Assembly (NCBI RefSeq): GCF_000743575.1
Contig: NZ_JQGC01000002.1
Location: forward strand, 1 to 64,000
Length of the DNA: 64,000 nt
From: Devosia riboflavina
GTDB lineage: Bacteria; Pseudomonadota; Alphaproteobacteria; Rhizobiales; Devosiaceae
Direction of reading: 5' to 3'
Positions 18,822 to 27,798 of the stretch are shown here, one piece after another (within the stretch, counting starts at the first letter, position 1; each line of letters begins with the position of its first letter). The notes below the pieces were generated by a model. It ran no database searches, had not been told where the DNA came from, and saw only the letters and a list, made by a program, of their open reading frames with translations. Made by a program: the position numbers and the translations under genes.

Positions 18822-20030
18822 ATGCGCCAGACCTTTCCTGTCCGCCTCGGCGCTGCCGAGGAATCGCTGATCGCCCAGCTCAAGGCTGCCGGCGCCGACC
18901 AGGCCGCCGAACGCGTCACCGTGGCCGGCCTGCCGACCCGTCGCGTCGAGGCCTATCACTATACCGACCTGAAAACCCTGCTGCGGGCCATCCCGCCGCT
19001 GGCACAGGCCGCCAACGAGGCCTCCGGGACCGCTCTGCGCGTTCCGGGCGCCTACGCCCTGTCGATCGTCAATGGCGCCGTTCTGAACGCCGCTACGGCG
19101 CCGGAAGGCGTCAAGGTGGGCAAGACCCACGGTGGCGTTCTCACAAACCGCGATGACGTGATTGTCAGTGTTAGCAATGCGCTAGCAACAGAGACGCTTA
19201 GTCTCGACCTGAAGGGCGCTATCGAGCAGGTCGTCCAGATCGACCACCGCATCGAAGGCGAAGCCGGCCATGTCGCCGACGCCACCAAGATTTTCGTTGC
19301 TGACGACTCCTCCGTCGTCGTCCTCGAAACCTTCTCGGGCTCCGACGCCGCTCACGTGGGCAATCACGCGACCTACCTCGCGCTCGGCAAGAATGCCGTC
19401 GTGACGCACGTCACCATCGATCTAAGTGGCCGCGCCACCTCGCATTTCGCGACCAACGAATATCATCTCGCCGACGGCGCACAGCTCCGCACGCTGGTGA
19501 TCCACGCCGGTGCCGGCCTTGCCCGCACGCACCTCTTCCCCAAAATGGAAGGCGAGGGCGCACATGCCGACGTGACCGGTCTCAACCTCGTGTCAGACGG
19601 CCAACACTCTGATATCACGATGGAAACGCAGCACGCCGTGCCGTACACTTCCTCCCAGCCGCTGTTCAAGTCCATCACCCGCGGTCGCTCTAAATCCGTG
19701 GTGCAGGGCAAGCTGATCGTCGCCCGCGACGCGCAGAAGACCGACGCAAAGTTCATGCATCAAGGCCTGATGCTGTCGGACGAAGCGGAAATCCTCTCGA
19801 AGCCCGAACTCGAAATCTATGCCGACGACGTCGTCTGCGGCCATGGTTCGACCTGCGGCAAGCTGGATGAGGACAGCCTGTTCTATCTCCTCAGCCGCGG
19901 TATTCCCAAGGCCGAGGCGGAAACCATTTTGGTCCGCGGTTTCATTGCCGAACTCATTGATCCGATTGAAGATGAAGCGCTGAACGAAGCTCTTCAGGGT
20001 ATCGTCGACGGCTGGCTGCTGGGTAACTGA
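18822..20030 (+). CDS. sufD: Fe-S cluster assembly protein SufD
   Basis: A 402-residue paralogue of SufB that pairs with it in SufBC2D. The C-terminal core reads DAKFMHQGLMLSDEAEILSKPELEIYADDV, then CGHGSTCGKLDEDSLFYL; the His in HGST matches the functional His of E. coli SufD. The N-terminus holds the RRVEAYHYTDLKTLL stretch typical of SufD. It starts 6 bases after sufC. Confidence 0.96.
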   Translation: MRQTFPVRLGAAEESLIAQLKAAGADQAAERVTVAGLPTRRVEAYHYTDLKTLLRAIPPLAQAANEASGTALRVPGAYALSIVNGAVLNAATAPEGVKVGKTHGGVLTNRDDVIVSVSNALATETLSLDLKGAIEQVVQIDHRIEGEAGHVADATKIFVADDSSVVVLETFSGSDAAHVGNHATYLALGKNAVVTHVTIDLSGRATSHFATNEYHLADGAQLRTLVIHAGAGLARTHLFPKMEGEGAHADVTGLNLVSDGQHSDITMETQHAVPYTSSQPLFKSITRGRSKSVVQGKLIVARDAQKTDAKFMHQGLMLSDEAEILSKPELEIYADDVVCGHGSTCGKLDEDSLFYLLSRGIPKAEAETILVRGFIAELIDPIEDEALNEALQGIVDGWLLGN

Positions 20031-20072
20031 AGCCGCAGGTGGCGCCCGATGGTGTCACCATCACTGCGCGGC

Positions 20073-20170
20073 ACCTCCCCCTTGACGGGGGAGGTTGGGA
20101 GGGGGTGCGAGAGCCACAAAATAGTGGCTGCCATACCCCCACCCTTGATCCCTCCCCGCAAGGGGGAGGG
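20073..20170. repeat. Palindromic repeat inside the suf operon
   Basis: Two G/C hairpins: ACCTCCCCC-TTGAC-GGGGGAGGT at 20073-20095 and CCCTCCCC-GCAA-GGGGGAGGG near 20150-20170, with GAGCCAC/GTGGCTG arms between them. It occupies the 179-base gap between sufD and sufS, where it may act as an mRNA stability or attenuation element. Confidence 0.8.
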
Positions 20171-20209
20171 TGACGACTGAAACATCGCAGGTTCACTAGG
20201 ACCAACAAG

Positions 20210-21430
20210 ATGACCCTCGACCTCGAAAAAGTGCGTGCCGACTTTCCGATCCTGTCGGAAGTGATCCACGGCCATCGCCTGGTCTATCTCGACAGCGGCG
20301 CCTCGGCCCAGAAGCCGGTACAGGTGCTCGACCGGATGGACCATGCCTTCCGGCACGAATACGCCAATGTTCACCGTGGCTTGCACACGCTCGCCAATCG
20401 CGCCACCGACGCCTATGAGGCCGGCCGCGAAAGCGTGCGGCGCTTCCTCAATGCTGGCCGGATCGAAGAAATCATCTTCACCCGCTCGGCCACCGAAGCG
20501 ATCAATCTCGTTGCGCAATCCTTTGCCGGTCCGCGCATCGGGGCAGGGGACGAGATCGTCACCACGATCATGGAGCACCACTCCAACATCGTGCCCTGGC
20601 ATTTTCACCGGGAGCGTAAGGGCGCCGTCATCAAGTGGGTCGACGTCCTCGACGACGGCAGCTTCAGCCTGGACGCCTTCGCGGCCGCGCTGTCGGACAA
20701 GACGCGTATCGTCGCCGTTACGCATATGTCGAACGTACTCGGCACAGTGACGCCAATCAAGCAAGTGATTGAAATCGCTCATGCTCGCGGCATCCCGGTG
20801 CTGGTCGATGGCTCGCAGGGCGCAGTCCATACCAAGGTCGATGTGCGCGATCTCGACGCCGATTTCTACATCATGACCGGCCACAAGCTCTACGGCCCGA
20901 CCGGCATTGGCGTGCTCTATGGCAAGTACGATCTCCTCGCCGAAATGCAGCCCTACCAAGGCGGCGGCGAGATGATCGACACGGTCACCCTCGACAACGT
21001 CACCTACAACGAGCCGCCGCATCGTTTCGAGGCCGGCACGCCGCCCATCGTCCAGGCCATCGGCCTAGGCGCGGCGCTGACCTATATGGAAACGCTTGGC
21101 CGCGACGAGATCGCCGCGCATGAGCACGACGTTGCCGCTTATGCCCACGAAAAACTCAGCCGCATCAATTCGTTGCGGCTGATCGGCACGGCGCCTGGTA
21201 AGGGCGGCATCTTCTCCTTCGAGATCGCGGGCGCCCATGCCCACGATGTTGCCACCATTCTTGACCGCTACGGCATCGCAGTCCGTGCCGGCACCCATTG
21301 CGCGCAGCCGCTGCTGAAGCGATTTGGCGTCACCTCTACCTGCCGGGCATCCCTCGCCCTATATAACGGCAAGGACGATGTTGACGCGCTCGTGGATGGC
21401 ATTGAGCGCGCCCGTAAATTTTTCGCCTGA
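20210..21430 (+). CDS. sufS: Cysteine desulfurase SufS
   Basis: A 406-residue group II cysteine desulfurase. The start LEKVRADFPILSEVIHGHRLVYLDSGASAQKP is typical of SufS. The PLP lysine lies in MTGHKLYGPTGIG, and the catalytic Cys is in VRAGTHCAQPLL, within the short loop typical of SufS. No sufE or sufU sulfur-transfer partner is encoded in the window. AGGA is 7 bases before the ATG. Confidence 0.96.
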   Translation: MTLDLEKVRADFPILSEVIHGHRLVYLDSGASAQKPVQVLDRMDHAFRHEYANVHRGLHTLANRATDAYEAGRESVRRFLNAGRIEEIIFTRSATEAINLVAQSFAGPRIGAGDEIVTTIMEHHSNIVPWHFHRERKGAVIKWVDVLDDGSFSLDAFAAALSDKTRIVAVTHMSNVLGTVTPIKQVIEIAHARGIPVLVDGSQGAVHTKVDVRDLDADFYIMTGHKLYGPTGIGVLYGKYDLLAEMQPYQGGGEMIDTVTLDNVTYNEPPHRFEAGTPPIVQAIGLGAALTYMETLGRDEIAAHEHDVAAYAHEKLSRINSLRLIGTAPGKGGIFSFEIAGAHAHDVATILDRYGIAVRAGTHCAQPLLKRFGVTSTCRASLALYNGKDDVDALVDGIERARKFFA

Positions 21431-21437
21431 GAGACCT

Positions 21438-21833
21438 ATGATGAGCGAAGACACCACACCAACAGCCGACGAACAGATCGATGTCCGCATCCAGCCGACC
21501 ATGCCCGAAAACCTGGGCGACGGTGAAGTCGAGCGCATCACCACCGATCTCATCGGTGCGCTGAAGACCGTCTATGACCCGGAAATCCCGGTCGATATCT
21601 ATGAGCTCGGGCTGATCTACAAGGTCGATCTCGACGATGACCGCAACCTGACCATCGATATGACGCTGACCGCGCCAGGCTGCCCGGTTGCCGGCGAAAT
21701 GCCGGCCTGGGTCGAAAACGCCGCCCGCGGCGTCGAAGGCATCCAGGACGTGAAGGTCAACATGGTCTTCGATCCGCCCTGGGATGCGAGCCGTATGAGC
21801 GAAGAAGCGCAAGTTGCGTTGAACTGGTGGTAA
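21438..21833 (+). CDS. SufT-like Fe-S assembly protein (DUF59/MIP18)
   Basis: A 131-residue protein with an acidic N-terminal tail and a DUF59 domain: VYDPEIPVDIYELGLIYKV, then TLTAPGCPVAGEMPAWV and MVFDPPWDASRMSEEAQVALNW. The DPEIP and TxTAPGCP motifs are diagnostic. SufT proteins help mature Fe-S enzymes, particularly when demand is high. It lies 7 bases after sufS. Confidence 0.93.
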   Translation: MMSEDTTPTADEQIDVRIQPTMPENLGDGEVERITTDLIGALKTVYDPEIPVDIYELGLIYKVDLDDDRNLTIDMTLTAPGCPVAGEMPAWVENAARGVEGIQDVKVNMVFDPPWDASRMSEEAQVALNWW

Positions 21834-21886
21834 TTCCACGCGTTTAGTTCTATATATCGCAAAGTAACGATAGAGGCAGAGCATCC

Positions 21887-22270
21887 ATGGCCTTCAAGAT
21901 CATGTCGCTGTCCGATGCGGCAGCCGAGCGCATCAAGGAAATCATGGAAGATTCCGATAAGCCGGTCATCGGCCTGCGCGTCGGGATCAAGAATGCCGGC
22001 TGTGCTGGCGTCGCCTATACGATGGACTATGTCAGCGAGCCGCTGAAGGGCGACGACCACGTCACCGATCGCGGCGTTGATGTCTGGGTCGATCCCAAGG
22101 CAACCATGTATCTGCTTGGCACGGTCATGGATTTTGAGCAGACCAAGATGTCCTCGGGCTTCACCTTCAAGAACCCGAACCAGACCGGCGCCTGCGGCTG
22201 CGGCGAGAGCGTCACGCTCAAGGCTGCGGACCTGAAGGCGATTGCGGACGCGCGGGCGGCGGCGGTTTAA
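21887..22270 (+). CDS. sufA: A-type Fe-S carrier SufA/IscA
   Basis: A 127-residue HesB/IscA protein carrying clusters from the scaffold to targets. The three conserved Cys are in NAGCAGVAY and in GACGCGESVT near the C-terminus. It is the last gene of the operon; a palindromic repeat follows. Confidence 0.95.
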   Translation: MAFKIMSLSDAAAERIKEIMEDSDKPVIGLRVGIKNAGCAGVAYTMDYVSEPLKGDDHVTDRGVDVWVDPKATMYLLGTVMDFEQTKMSSGFTFKNPNQTGACGCGESVTLKAADLKAIADARAAAV

Positions 22271-22300
22271 CGGCGCTCCTGCGTAGCTCTAGGCATCAGT

Positions 22301-22415
22301 AGTAGACCTCATCCTGAGCCTGTCGAAGGACGAGGTCGTAGCAGGATGCTACCATGTGCCACGCCCTCGTGGTTCGAGGCTTCGCGTTGCTCCGCACCTC
22401 ACCATGAGGTCTACT
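22301..22415. repeat. Intergenic repeat with 12-bp terminal inverted repeats
   Basis: AGTAGACCTCAT (22301-22312) and ATGAGGTCTACT (22404-22415) are perfect inverted ends. The interior has CCTGAGCCTGTCGAAGGACGAGG-type sequence, common in alphaproteobacterial intergenic repeats. It lies between sufA and aroA. The end structure resembles a MITE, but no related transposase is present here. Confidence 0.8.
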
Positions 22416-22508
22416 GAAATATCGCCGGAAGCGGATGACGGGATTTGTGCGATAGCGGATAGCTATCCGGTTGCGAATATATTTCCGCTGGTGCATTGAT
22501 CCGGCATC

Positions 22509-23786
22509 ATGCCGAAAACGCTCCCGCCTGCCTACACAATCGTCCCTCCTGGTCGTCCGCTTTCGGGTCGCGTTTCGCCTCCCGGCAGCAAGTCCATTAC
22601 CAATCGCGCTCTGCTGCTCGCGGCCCTGGCCAAGGGCACGAGCCGCCTGACCGGCGCGCTCAAGAGCAAGGACACGGTGCTGATGGCGCAGGCTCTGCGC
22701 CAGATGGGCGTTACGGTCGAAGAGCCTGATGCGACAAGTTTTTTGGTAATCAGCAGCGGCAAGTTGACGGCGCCTGAAGCCCCGCTCTTTCTTGGCAATG
22801 CCGGCACCGCCACGCGCTTTCTGACCGCCGCAGTCGCGACTATTGATGGCACTGTGGTCGTCGATGGCGACGAGGACATGCGCCTTCGGCCGATCAAACC
22901 ATTGGTGGATGCTCTGCAGTCGCTGGGCATCGATGCGGAAGCCCCGACCGGTTGCCCGCCGGTGACCATTCGTGGCACTGGCCGTTTCGGCAAGGGCAGG
23001 GTGGAGATCGACGCTTCGCTCTCGAGCCAATATGCTTCAGCGCTGCTGATGGCCGCGCCGTTTGGTGACGGGCCCATTGAAGTGGCACTGGCTGGCAAGG
23101 ACATTGGCGCCCGCGGCTATGTCGACCTGACGCTGGCTGCCATGCGCTCGTTCGGCGCGAAGGTCGAAGAGACTTCGCCAGGCACGTGGCAGGTTGAGCC
23201 GACCGGCTATGTCGCGACGGATTTCCATATCGAGCCCGACGCCTCCGCCGCCACCTATCTCTGGGGCATCGAGGCACTGACGGGCGGCAAGATCGATCTT
23301 GGCGTGGCGGCAGATGCCTTCACGCAACCGGACGCAGCCGCACAGGTCGTTATCGCGCAGTTCCCGAATATGCCAGCGATTATCGACGGCTCGCAGATGC
23401 AGGATGCCGTGCCGACCATGGCTGTGGTCGCCGCCTTCAACAATCAGCCGGTCCGCTTCGTTGGCATTGCCAATCTGCGCGTCAAGGAAACCGACCGCAT
23501 TCGGGCCGTCGCCAACGAGCTCAACCGCATTCGTCCCGGTTTGGCGAAGGAAGAGGGGGACGACCTGCTCGTTGCATCCGATCCCGCTCTGCTCGAAGCG
23601 GCGCAGCGCAATGTCACCTCGCGCATCGAGACCTATCATGATCATCGCATTGCCATGAGCTTTGCGTTGGCAGCGCTGCGCGTGGGCGGCGTGACCATTC
23701 TCGATCCGGCCTGCACGAGCAAGACCTATCCGGATTATTGGGACATGCTGGCTTCGCTCGGCGTCGAACTGGTTCCGACTGCTTGA
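22509..23786 (+). CDS. aroA: 3-phosphoshikimate 1-carboxyvinyltransferase (EPSP synthase)
   Basis: A 425-residue enzyme of the shikimate pathway joining PEP and shikimate-3-phosphate. It shows PGSKSITNRALLLAALA, the phosphate-loop region FLGNAGTATRFLTAA, RLRPIKPLVDAL, SSQYASALLMAAP and, at the C-terminus, KETDRI and YHDHRIAMSFALA. In the PEP-site loop the residues matching Met99 and Pro101 of E. coli are Thr and Phe. The stop is 4 bases from the end of the convergent GGDEF gene. Confidence 0.96.
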   Translation: MPKTLPPAYTIVPPGRPLSGRVSPPGSKSITNRALLLAALAKGTSRLTGALKSKDTVLMAQALRQMGVTVEEPDATSFLVISSGKLTAPEAPLFLGNAGTATRFLTAAVATIDGTVVVDGDEDMRLRPIKPLVDALQSLGIDAEAPTGCPPVTIRGTGRFGKGRVEIDASLSSQYASALLMAAPFGDGPIEVALAGKDIGARGYVDLTLAAMRSFGAKVEETSPGTWQVEPTGYVATDFHIEPDASAATYLWGIEALTGGKIDLGVAADAFTQPDAAAQVVIAQFPNMPAIIDGSQMQDAVPTMAVVAAFNNQPVRFVGIANLRVKETDRIRAVANELNRIRPGLAKEEGDDLLVASDPALLEAAQRNVTSRIETYHDHRIAMSFALAALRVGGVTILDPACTSKTYPDYWDMLASLGVELVPTA

Positions 23787-23790
23787 AGGA

Positions 23791-24855
23791 TCAGGCGGCG
23801 GTGACGCCGCCTCGCGACTCGTTGATCTCGGCGAGGCTCTCTTCGGTCAGCACGCGATTGCGGCCGGCATGCTTGGCCGCATAGAGGCACCGGTCCGCGC
23901 GTTCGATCAGCGAGCCAGCCGTGTCCGAGGCATGAAAGGCCGCGATGCCGAACGAAGCCGTGATGCGGCCGAGCTTTTCATTGGTGGAACGCTTCAGCAG
24001 TTCCTTGCCGTGGATGGCCTGGCGCACATTCTCTGCAACGATGGTTGCGCCCTTGAGGTCGGTATTGGGCAGGATGGCGACAAACTCTTCGCCGCCATAG
24101 CGAGCGGCCAGGTCTCGCCCCTTGATATTGGACTTGATGGTCATCGCCACGAGCCGCAGCACCTGATCGCCGGTCTGATGGCCATAGGTGTCGTTAAAAG
24201 TCTTGAAGTGGTCGATATCCATCAGGATGAGGCAGAGCGGGTTGCCGGTCTGCCGCGCTTCGGCAATGGCGGAGCGCAGGCCTTCATCAAAACTCTTGCG
24301 GTTGGCAATCTTGGTCAGCGGATCGAGCAATGACTCGCGACGAACATCATCGAGATCGCGCTGCAAGGCCGCAATGTCATCGCGCGAGGCCTCAAGCTTC
24401 TGCTCGAGCATGCGGTTGGTATCCTGCATGCGGCGCGTTTCGGTCAACAAGCGCGCTGCCAGCGTTTTCAGGTCTTCCGGTTCAATATCCCGCTCAAGAT
24501 CGCCCTGGGCCGCCTGCAACGAGCCCGAATAGGCATTGGCCGTCGTCATCGCGTGATCGATGGCCAGATGGACCGCCTCGATGCGCACCTGCATGCGCTC
24601 GGACACGGTCGACATGCGATCGTTGACGTCAGACTTCAGAAATTCATTGTAGAGCGTTTCGGCAAGGCTCGCCGAAGGGGACTCGCCGGACGCAAAGATG
24701 GCGTTGATCCGGTGATTCAATGTGGGATTTACACCGGTCGCATAGGTGTAAAGCAGTTCATAGAACTGCGGGTAGGGCGGGATACTGCTCTTCTTGAGAA
24801 GATCGAGCGCTGAATTCGCATAGCCCAGCGCTCGCTTGAATTCGTGATCCGACAC
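23791..24855 (-). CDS. Diguanylate cyclase (GGDEF)
   Basis: A 354-residue protein. The first ~150 residues are helical with no membrane segment, a coiled coil spans roughly 120-180 (EQKLEASRDDIAALQRDL), and a C-terminal GGDEF domain follows (DPLTKIANRKSFD, MDIDHFKTFNDTYGHQTGDQVLR, RYGGEEFVAI). An intact GGEEF site indicates c-di-GMP synthesis from GTP. The inhibitory site that is usually RxxD reads KGRD, so product feedback may be weaker. The start is GTG with GGGGAAG upstream. The signal sensed by the N-terminal part is unknown. Confidence 0.93.
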   Translation of the reverse strand: MSDHEFKRALGYANSALDLLKKSSIPPYPQFYELLYTYATGVNPTLNHRINAIFASGESPSASLAETLYNEFLKSDVNDRMSTVSERMQVRIEAVHLAIDHAMTTANAYSGSLQAAQGDLERDIEPEDLKTLAARLLTETRRMQDTNRMLEQKLEASRDDIAALQRDLDDVRRESLLDPLTKIANRKSFDEGLRSAIAEARQTGNPLCLILMDIDHFKTFNDTYGHQTGDQVLRLVAMTIKSNIKGRDLAARYGGEEFVAILPNTDLKGATIVAENVRQAIHGKELLKRSTNEKLGRITASFGIAAFHASDTAGSLIERADRCLYAAKHAGRNRVLTEESLAEINESRGGVTAA

Positions 24856-24979
24856 AGACTTCCCCGCGCCCCGTTACGCCGACCACCGGCCCTGAATCTT
24901 TACCTTAAAGTCATCTACAAGTCATAACGGCAGGCAACACAACGTGTCGACTAGCAAATTTTCGAAAACTGGCAGTATT

Positions 24980-26392
24980 TTACTCAGATTCCTGTTCGGC
25001 CGTACGGGTCGAACGCAGCAGGAAAGCCGGAATTGGTCCAGCGTCGCCGAACGGCGAATCGGGCACGATGTCCGAGATTGGCGCCGGAGTGTCCTTTGGC
25101 CGGCGACGGGCGTTGCGGGCCGGAGCCTTTTCAGGGGCCGCCTCGGCCGGTTGCGGCTCGCTCGCGCGCGCCGGAGCCTTGCGTCGGGAGGTGCGGGCAG
25201 GCCTTGCAGCCGGAGCTTCCTCTTCGTCGTTCTGGCTTGATGCGACCGGAGCCACATCGAGCCATTCGATCGGCTTCTGGATCAGTTTCAGAATGGCATC
25301 GAGATGTTTCTCGTCGCCGGGGCCCACCAGAGTATAGGCCGTGCCCAAACGTCCCGCCCGACCGGTGCGGCCGATACGGTGCACGTAGTCCTCGGCGTGA
25401 ACCGGCACGTCGAAATTGAACACATGGCTCACGGCCGGAATATCGAGACCGCGCGCGGCCACGTCGCTGGCGACGAGCAGCGTCAGGTTGCCCGACTTGA
25501 AGGCGTCCAGAGTTTCCATGCGGCTCTTCTGGTCCATGTCGCCATGGAGCGAGCCGGCACTGTAGCCGTGGCGCTGCAAGGAGCGGGCGAGGGTCGCCAC
25601 ATCGCGCTTGCGATTACAGAAGATGATAGCGTTGGTCAGGCCTTCGGCAGCATTGATCCGGGCGCGCAGCATGGCGCGCTTCTGGTCCGGACGTCCCGAA
25701 ACCTTGACCAGCTTCTGGTCGATGGTGTCGGCAGTGGACGCCGTGCGCGAAACCTGCACATGCACCGGATCCTTGAGGAAGCGCTTGGTCAAGCGCTCGA
25801 TCTGCGGATCCATGGTGGCCGAGAACAGCATGGTCTGGCGGCGCGGCGGCAGGCGAGAGCAAATCTTCTCGATGTCGTCGATAAAGCCCATGTCGAGCAT
25901 GCGGTCGGCTTCGTCGATGACGAGGATTTCGACACCCGTAAGCAGAATCTTGCCGCGATCGAATTGATCGAGCAGGCGGCCGGGCGTCGCGATCAGGACG
26001 TCCACGCCGCGATCGAGCTTCTTGTTCTGGTCTTCGAAGGAGACGCCGCCGATGATCAGGGCCATCGAGAGGCGGTGGTTCTTGCCGTACTTTTCGAAAT
26101 TTTCGGAAACCTGCGCCGCGAGTTCGCGCGTCGGTTCGAGAATGAGCGTGCGGGGCATGCGGGCGCGGGCGCGTCCGGCCTCGAGCAGCGTGAGCATGGG
26201 CAGCACGAAGGATGCCGTCTTGCCGGTGCCGGTCTGAGCAATGCCGATCAGGTCCTTCTTCTGCAGAAGGTGCGGAATCGCCTGCGACTGAATTTCAGTC
26301 GGACGCGTATAGCCGGCTGCGGCAACCGCGTCGGTAACTTTGCTCGAAAGGCCAAGGCCAGAAAAATCGTCGGTCAACGTCAGAGATTCCAC
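24980..26392 (-). CDS. DEAD-box ATP-dependent RNA helicase
   Basis: A ~470-residue helicase with all core motifs: the Q motif (FSGLGLSSKVTDAV, then PTEIQSQAIP), AQTGTGKT, PTRELAAQ, TPGRLLD, DEAD, SAT, and later SDVAARGLDIP and HRIGRTGRAG. The C-terminal ~100 residues are Pro/Ala/Arg/Lys-rich and disordered (PARTSRRKAPARASEP), as in RhlE-type helicases involved in ribosome assembly or RNA decay. GTG 26392 is the favoured start; TTG codons at 26461 and 26377 are alternatives. Confidence 0.92.
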   Translation of the reverse strand: MESLTLTDDFSGLGLSSKVTDAVAAAGYTRPTEIQSQAIPHLLQKKDLIGIAQTGTGKTASFVLPMLTLLEAGRARARMPRTLILEPTRELAAQVSENFEKYGKNHRLSMALIIGGVSFEDQNKKLDRGVDVLIATPGRLLDQFDRGKILLTGVEILVIDEADRMLDMGFIDDIEKICSRLPPRRQTMLFSATMDPQIERLTKRFLKDPVHVQVSRTASTADTIDQKLVKVSGRPDQKRAMLRARINAAEGLTNAIIFCNRKRDVATLARSLQRHGYSAGSLHGDMDQKSRMETLDAFKSGNLTLLVASDVAARGLDIPAVSHVFNFDVPVHAEDYVHRIGRTGRAGRLGTAYTLVGPGDEKHLDAILKLIQKPIEWLDVAPVASSQNDEEEAPAARPARTSRRKAPARASEPQPAEAAPEKAPARNARRRPKDTPAPISDIVPDSPFGDAGPIPAFLLRSTRTAEQESE

Positions 26393-26659
26393 TCGTGGGT
26401 CATCCGGGTGGCTGAGCGAACCGAAATGTCCGGTACGGCGCACCGCGGAAAATATGTGCAAGGCCCGTGCTTTGGGGCTGTGGCCCTAGACCCAATGTCG
26501 AATGGAGCGTCGAATACTTGTTTTCCTGCGCGGGCCCGTTGCCGGGCAGAGAAGACGCAATAGAAAAAACAGGCAATCCGGCAAACCTTGCGGCGCGGAC
26601 CATAGCGCAAACCCCTTGCGTGTCAACGGTCTTGGCCGGTTTTGGGGTTAACGCGAGGC

Positions 26660-27673
26660 TTAGCCAACCTTGGCGGAGCTGGCGCGAGCGACGACGCGCG
26701 GGGTTACGACGAAGTGTTCGGATTGAGAACGGCCATCAATACGCTCGATCAACAGGCGCGTTGCTTGCAAACCTAGCACTTCGCCGGACTGGTCTATGCT
26801 GGTAAGGCGGTTTTGCGCGAATTCGCAGAAAACCGTGTTGTCATAGCCGACAATGGCAATGTCTTGCGGAATAGAAAGCTCGAGTTCAGTCGCCACGCTG
26901 ATGGCTTCGAATGCCATGAGGTCGGTCCAGCAGAAAATGGCATCCGGGCGGTCACGACTTTCCAGCAGCCGCCGCACGGTTAGCTGCACGTCGCGCAGAA
27001 CCTGCGGGGCGCGCACAATGTTGATTGCGGCGCCAAGCCCCTGTTCGGTCATTTCCAACCGATAGCCGAGCTCGCGCTGGTTTATGACGGTCGATACGGG
27101 CGCTGCGAGGCTGAGCATGGCCACCTTCTTGTGACCATTCTGGCAGAGGTGGCGAACGGCGAGGCGAGCACCCAGTTGATCGTCATTATTGACCGTGTCA
27201 AAACGCGCTTCCTTGAGATCGTGGTGGCCGATGGCCACCAGCGGAATGCGGTCGGCAATGTCGTTCAGCCGCTCATTCGTTTCATTGGGGCCGATGAGCA
27301 CCAGGCCGTCCATCTGCCGGTCGATCATGGCTTCGACCAGCGAGGAGGCGGATACGCTAACCCCTTGCATGGCTTGATATTGCGTCCGCTCCAGCGCGGC
27401 GTTCACGCCGACGAAGATATCGGCAAAGAACGGGTTGCGCAGGTCGGGAAAGACGAGGCCGAGCGTATAAGTGCGGCCACGAAGGCCACGGGCCGAGGCG
27501 AGGGGACGATAATTGAGCTTGTCCATGGACGCCTGGACCTTGGCGCGCAGCGCGTCGCTGACGCCGTAAGCGTCTCGCAGCACTTTGGAAACCGCCGCCA
27601 CCGACACCCCGGCATCGCTGGCAACTTCCCGGATGGTGATGCGCGGCGTTCTCGCTGGGCTCTTCTTGGTCAT
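26660..27673 (-). CDS. LacI-family transcriptional regulator
   Basis: A 337-residue repressor: HTH at residues ~11-32 (ITIREVASDAGVSVAAVSKVLRD), the hinge helix with YRPLASARGLRG, and a periplasmic-binding-like sensor domain after it. It is divergent from the GH78 alpha-L-rhamnosidase gene with 125 bases between the starts, where two inverted repeats could be its operators. Control of rhamnoside use is the likely role; the inducer is not known. Confidence 0.92.
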   Translation of the reverse strand: MTKKSPARTPRITIREVASDAGVSVAAVSKVLRDAYGVSDALRAKVQASMDKLNYRPLASARGLRGRTYTLGLVFPDLRNPFFADIFVGVNAALERTQYQAMQGVSVSASSLVEAMIDRQMDGLVLIGPNETNERLNDIADRIPLVAIGHHDLKEARFDTVNNDDQLGARLAVRHLCQNGHKKVAMLSLAAPVSTVINQRELGYRLEMTEQGLGAAINIVRAPQVLRDVQLTVRRLLESRDRPDAIFCWTDLMAFEAISVATELELSIPQDIAIVGYDNTVFCEFAQNRLTSIDQSGEVLGLQATRLLIERIDGRSQSEHFVVTPRVVARASSAKVG

Positions 27674-27718
27674 GACGTCCTCCGCCTCAGTCTTCGCACC
27701 TAATCTAAAAAAGGCCTA

Positions 27719-27750
27719 TTGCGAAGATCGCAAAAATGTAGAACGCTACA
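27719..27750. promoter_or_regulatory. Candidate LacI-type operators
   Basis: TTGCGA-AGA-TCGCAA (27719-27733) is a perfect inverted repeat, and TGTAG-AACG-CTACA (27737-27750) is a second one four bases on. A further GTAGAAC copy follows near 27752. They lie between the divergent lacI-type and GH78 genes. Which repeat is the operator cannot be told from sequence. Confidence 0.5.
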
Positions 27751-27798
27751 CGTAGAACAGTTTACAGCCGCACCAAGCGGCCTGAGGAGACTACCCCC

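Noticed and set aside
22301..22415. Complete insertion sequence
   Set aside because: Only 115 bp with no transposase frame; kept as a repeat element.
25304..26563. 419-codon frame antisense to the DEAD-box helicase gene
   Set aside because: Shadow frame; the helicase motifs are on the other strand.
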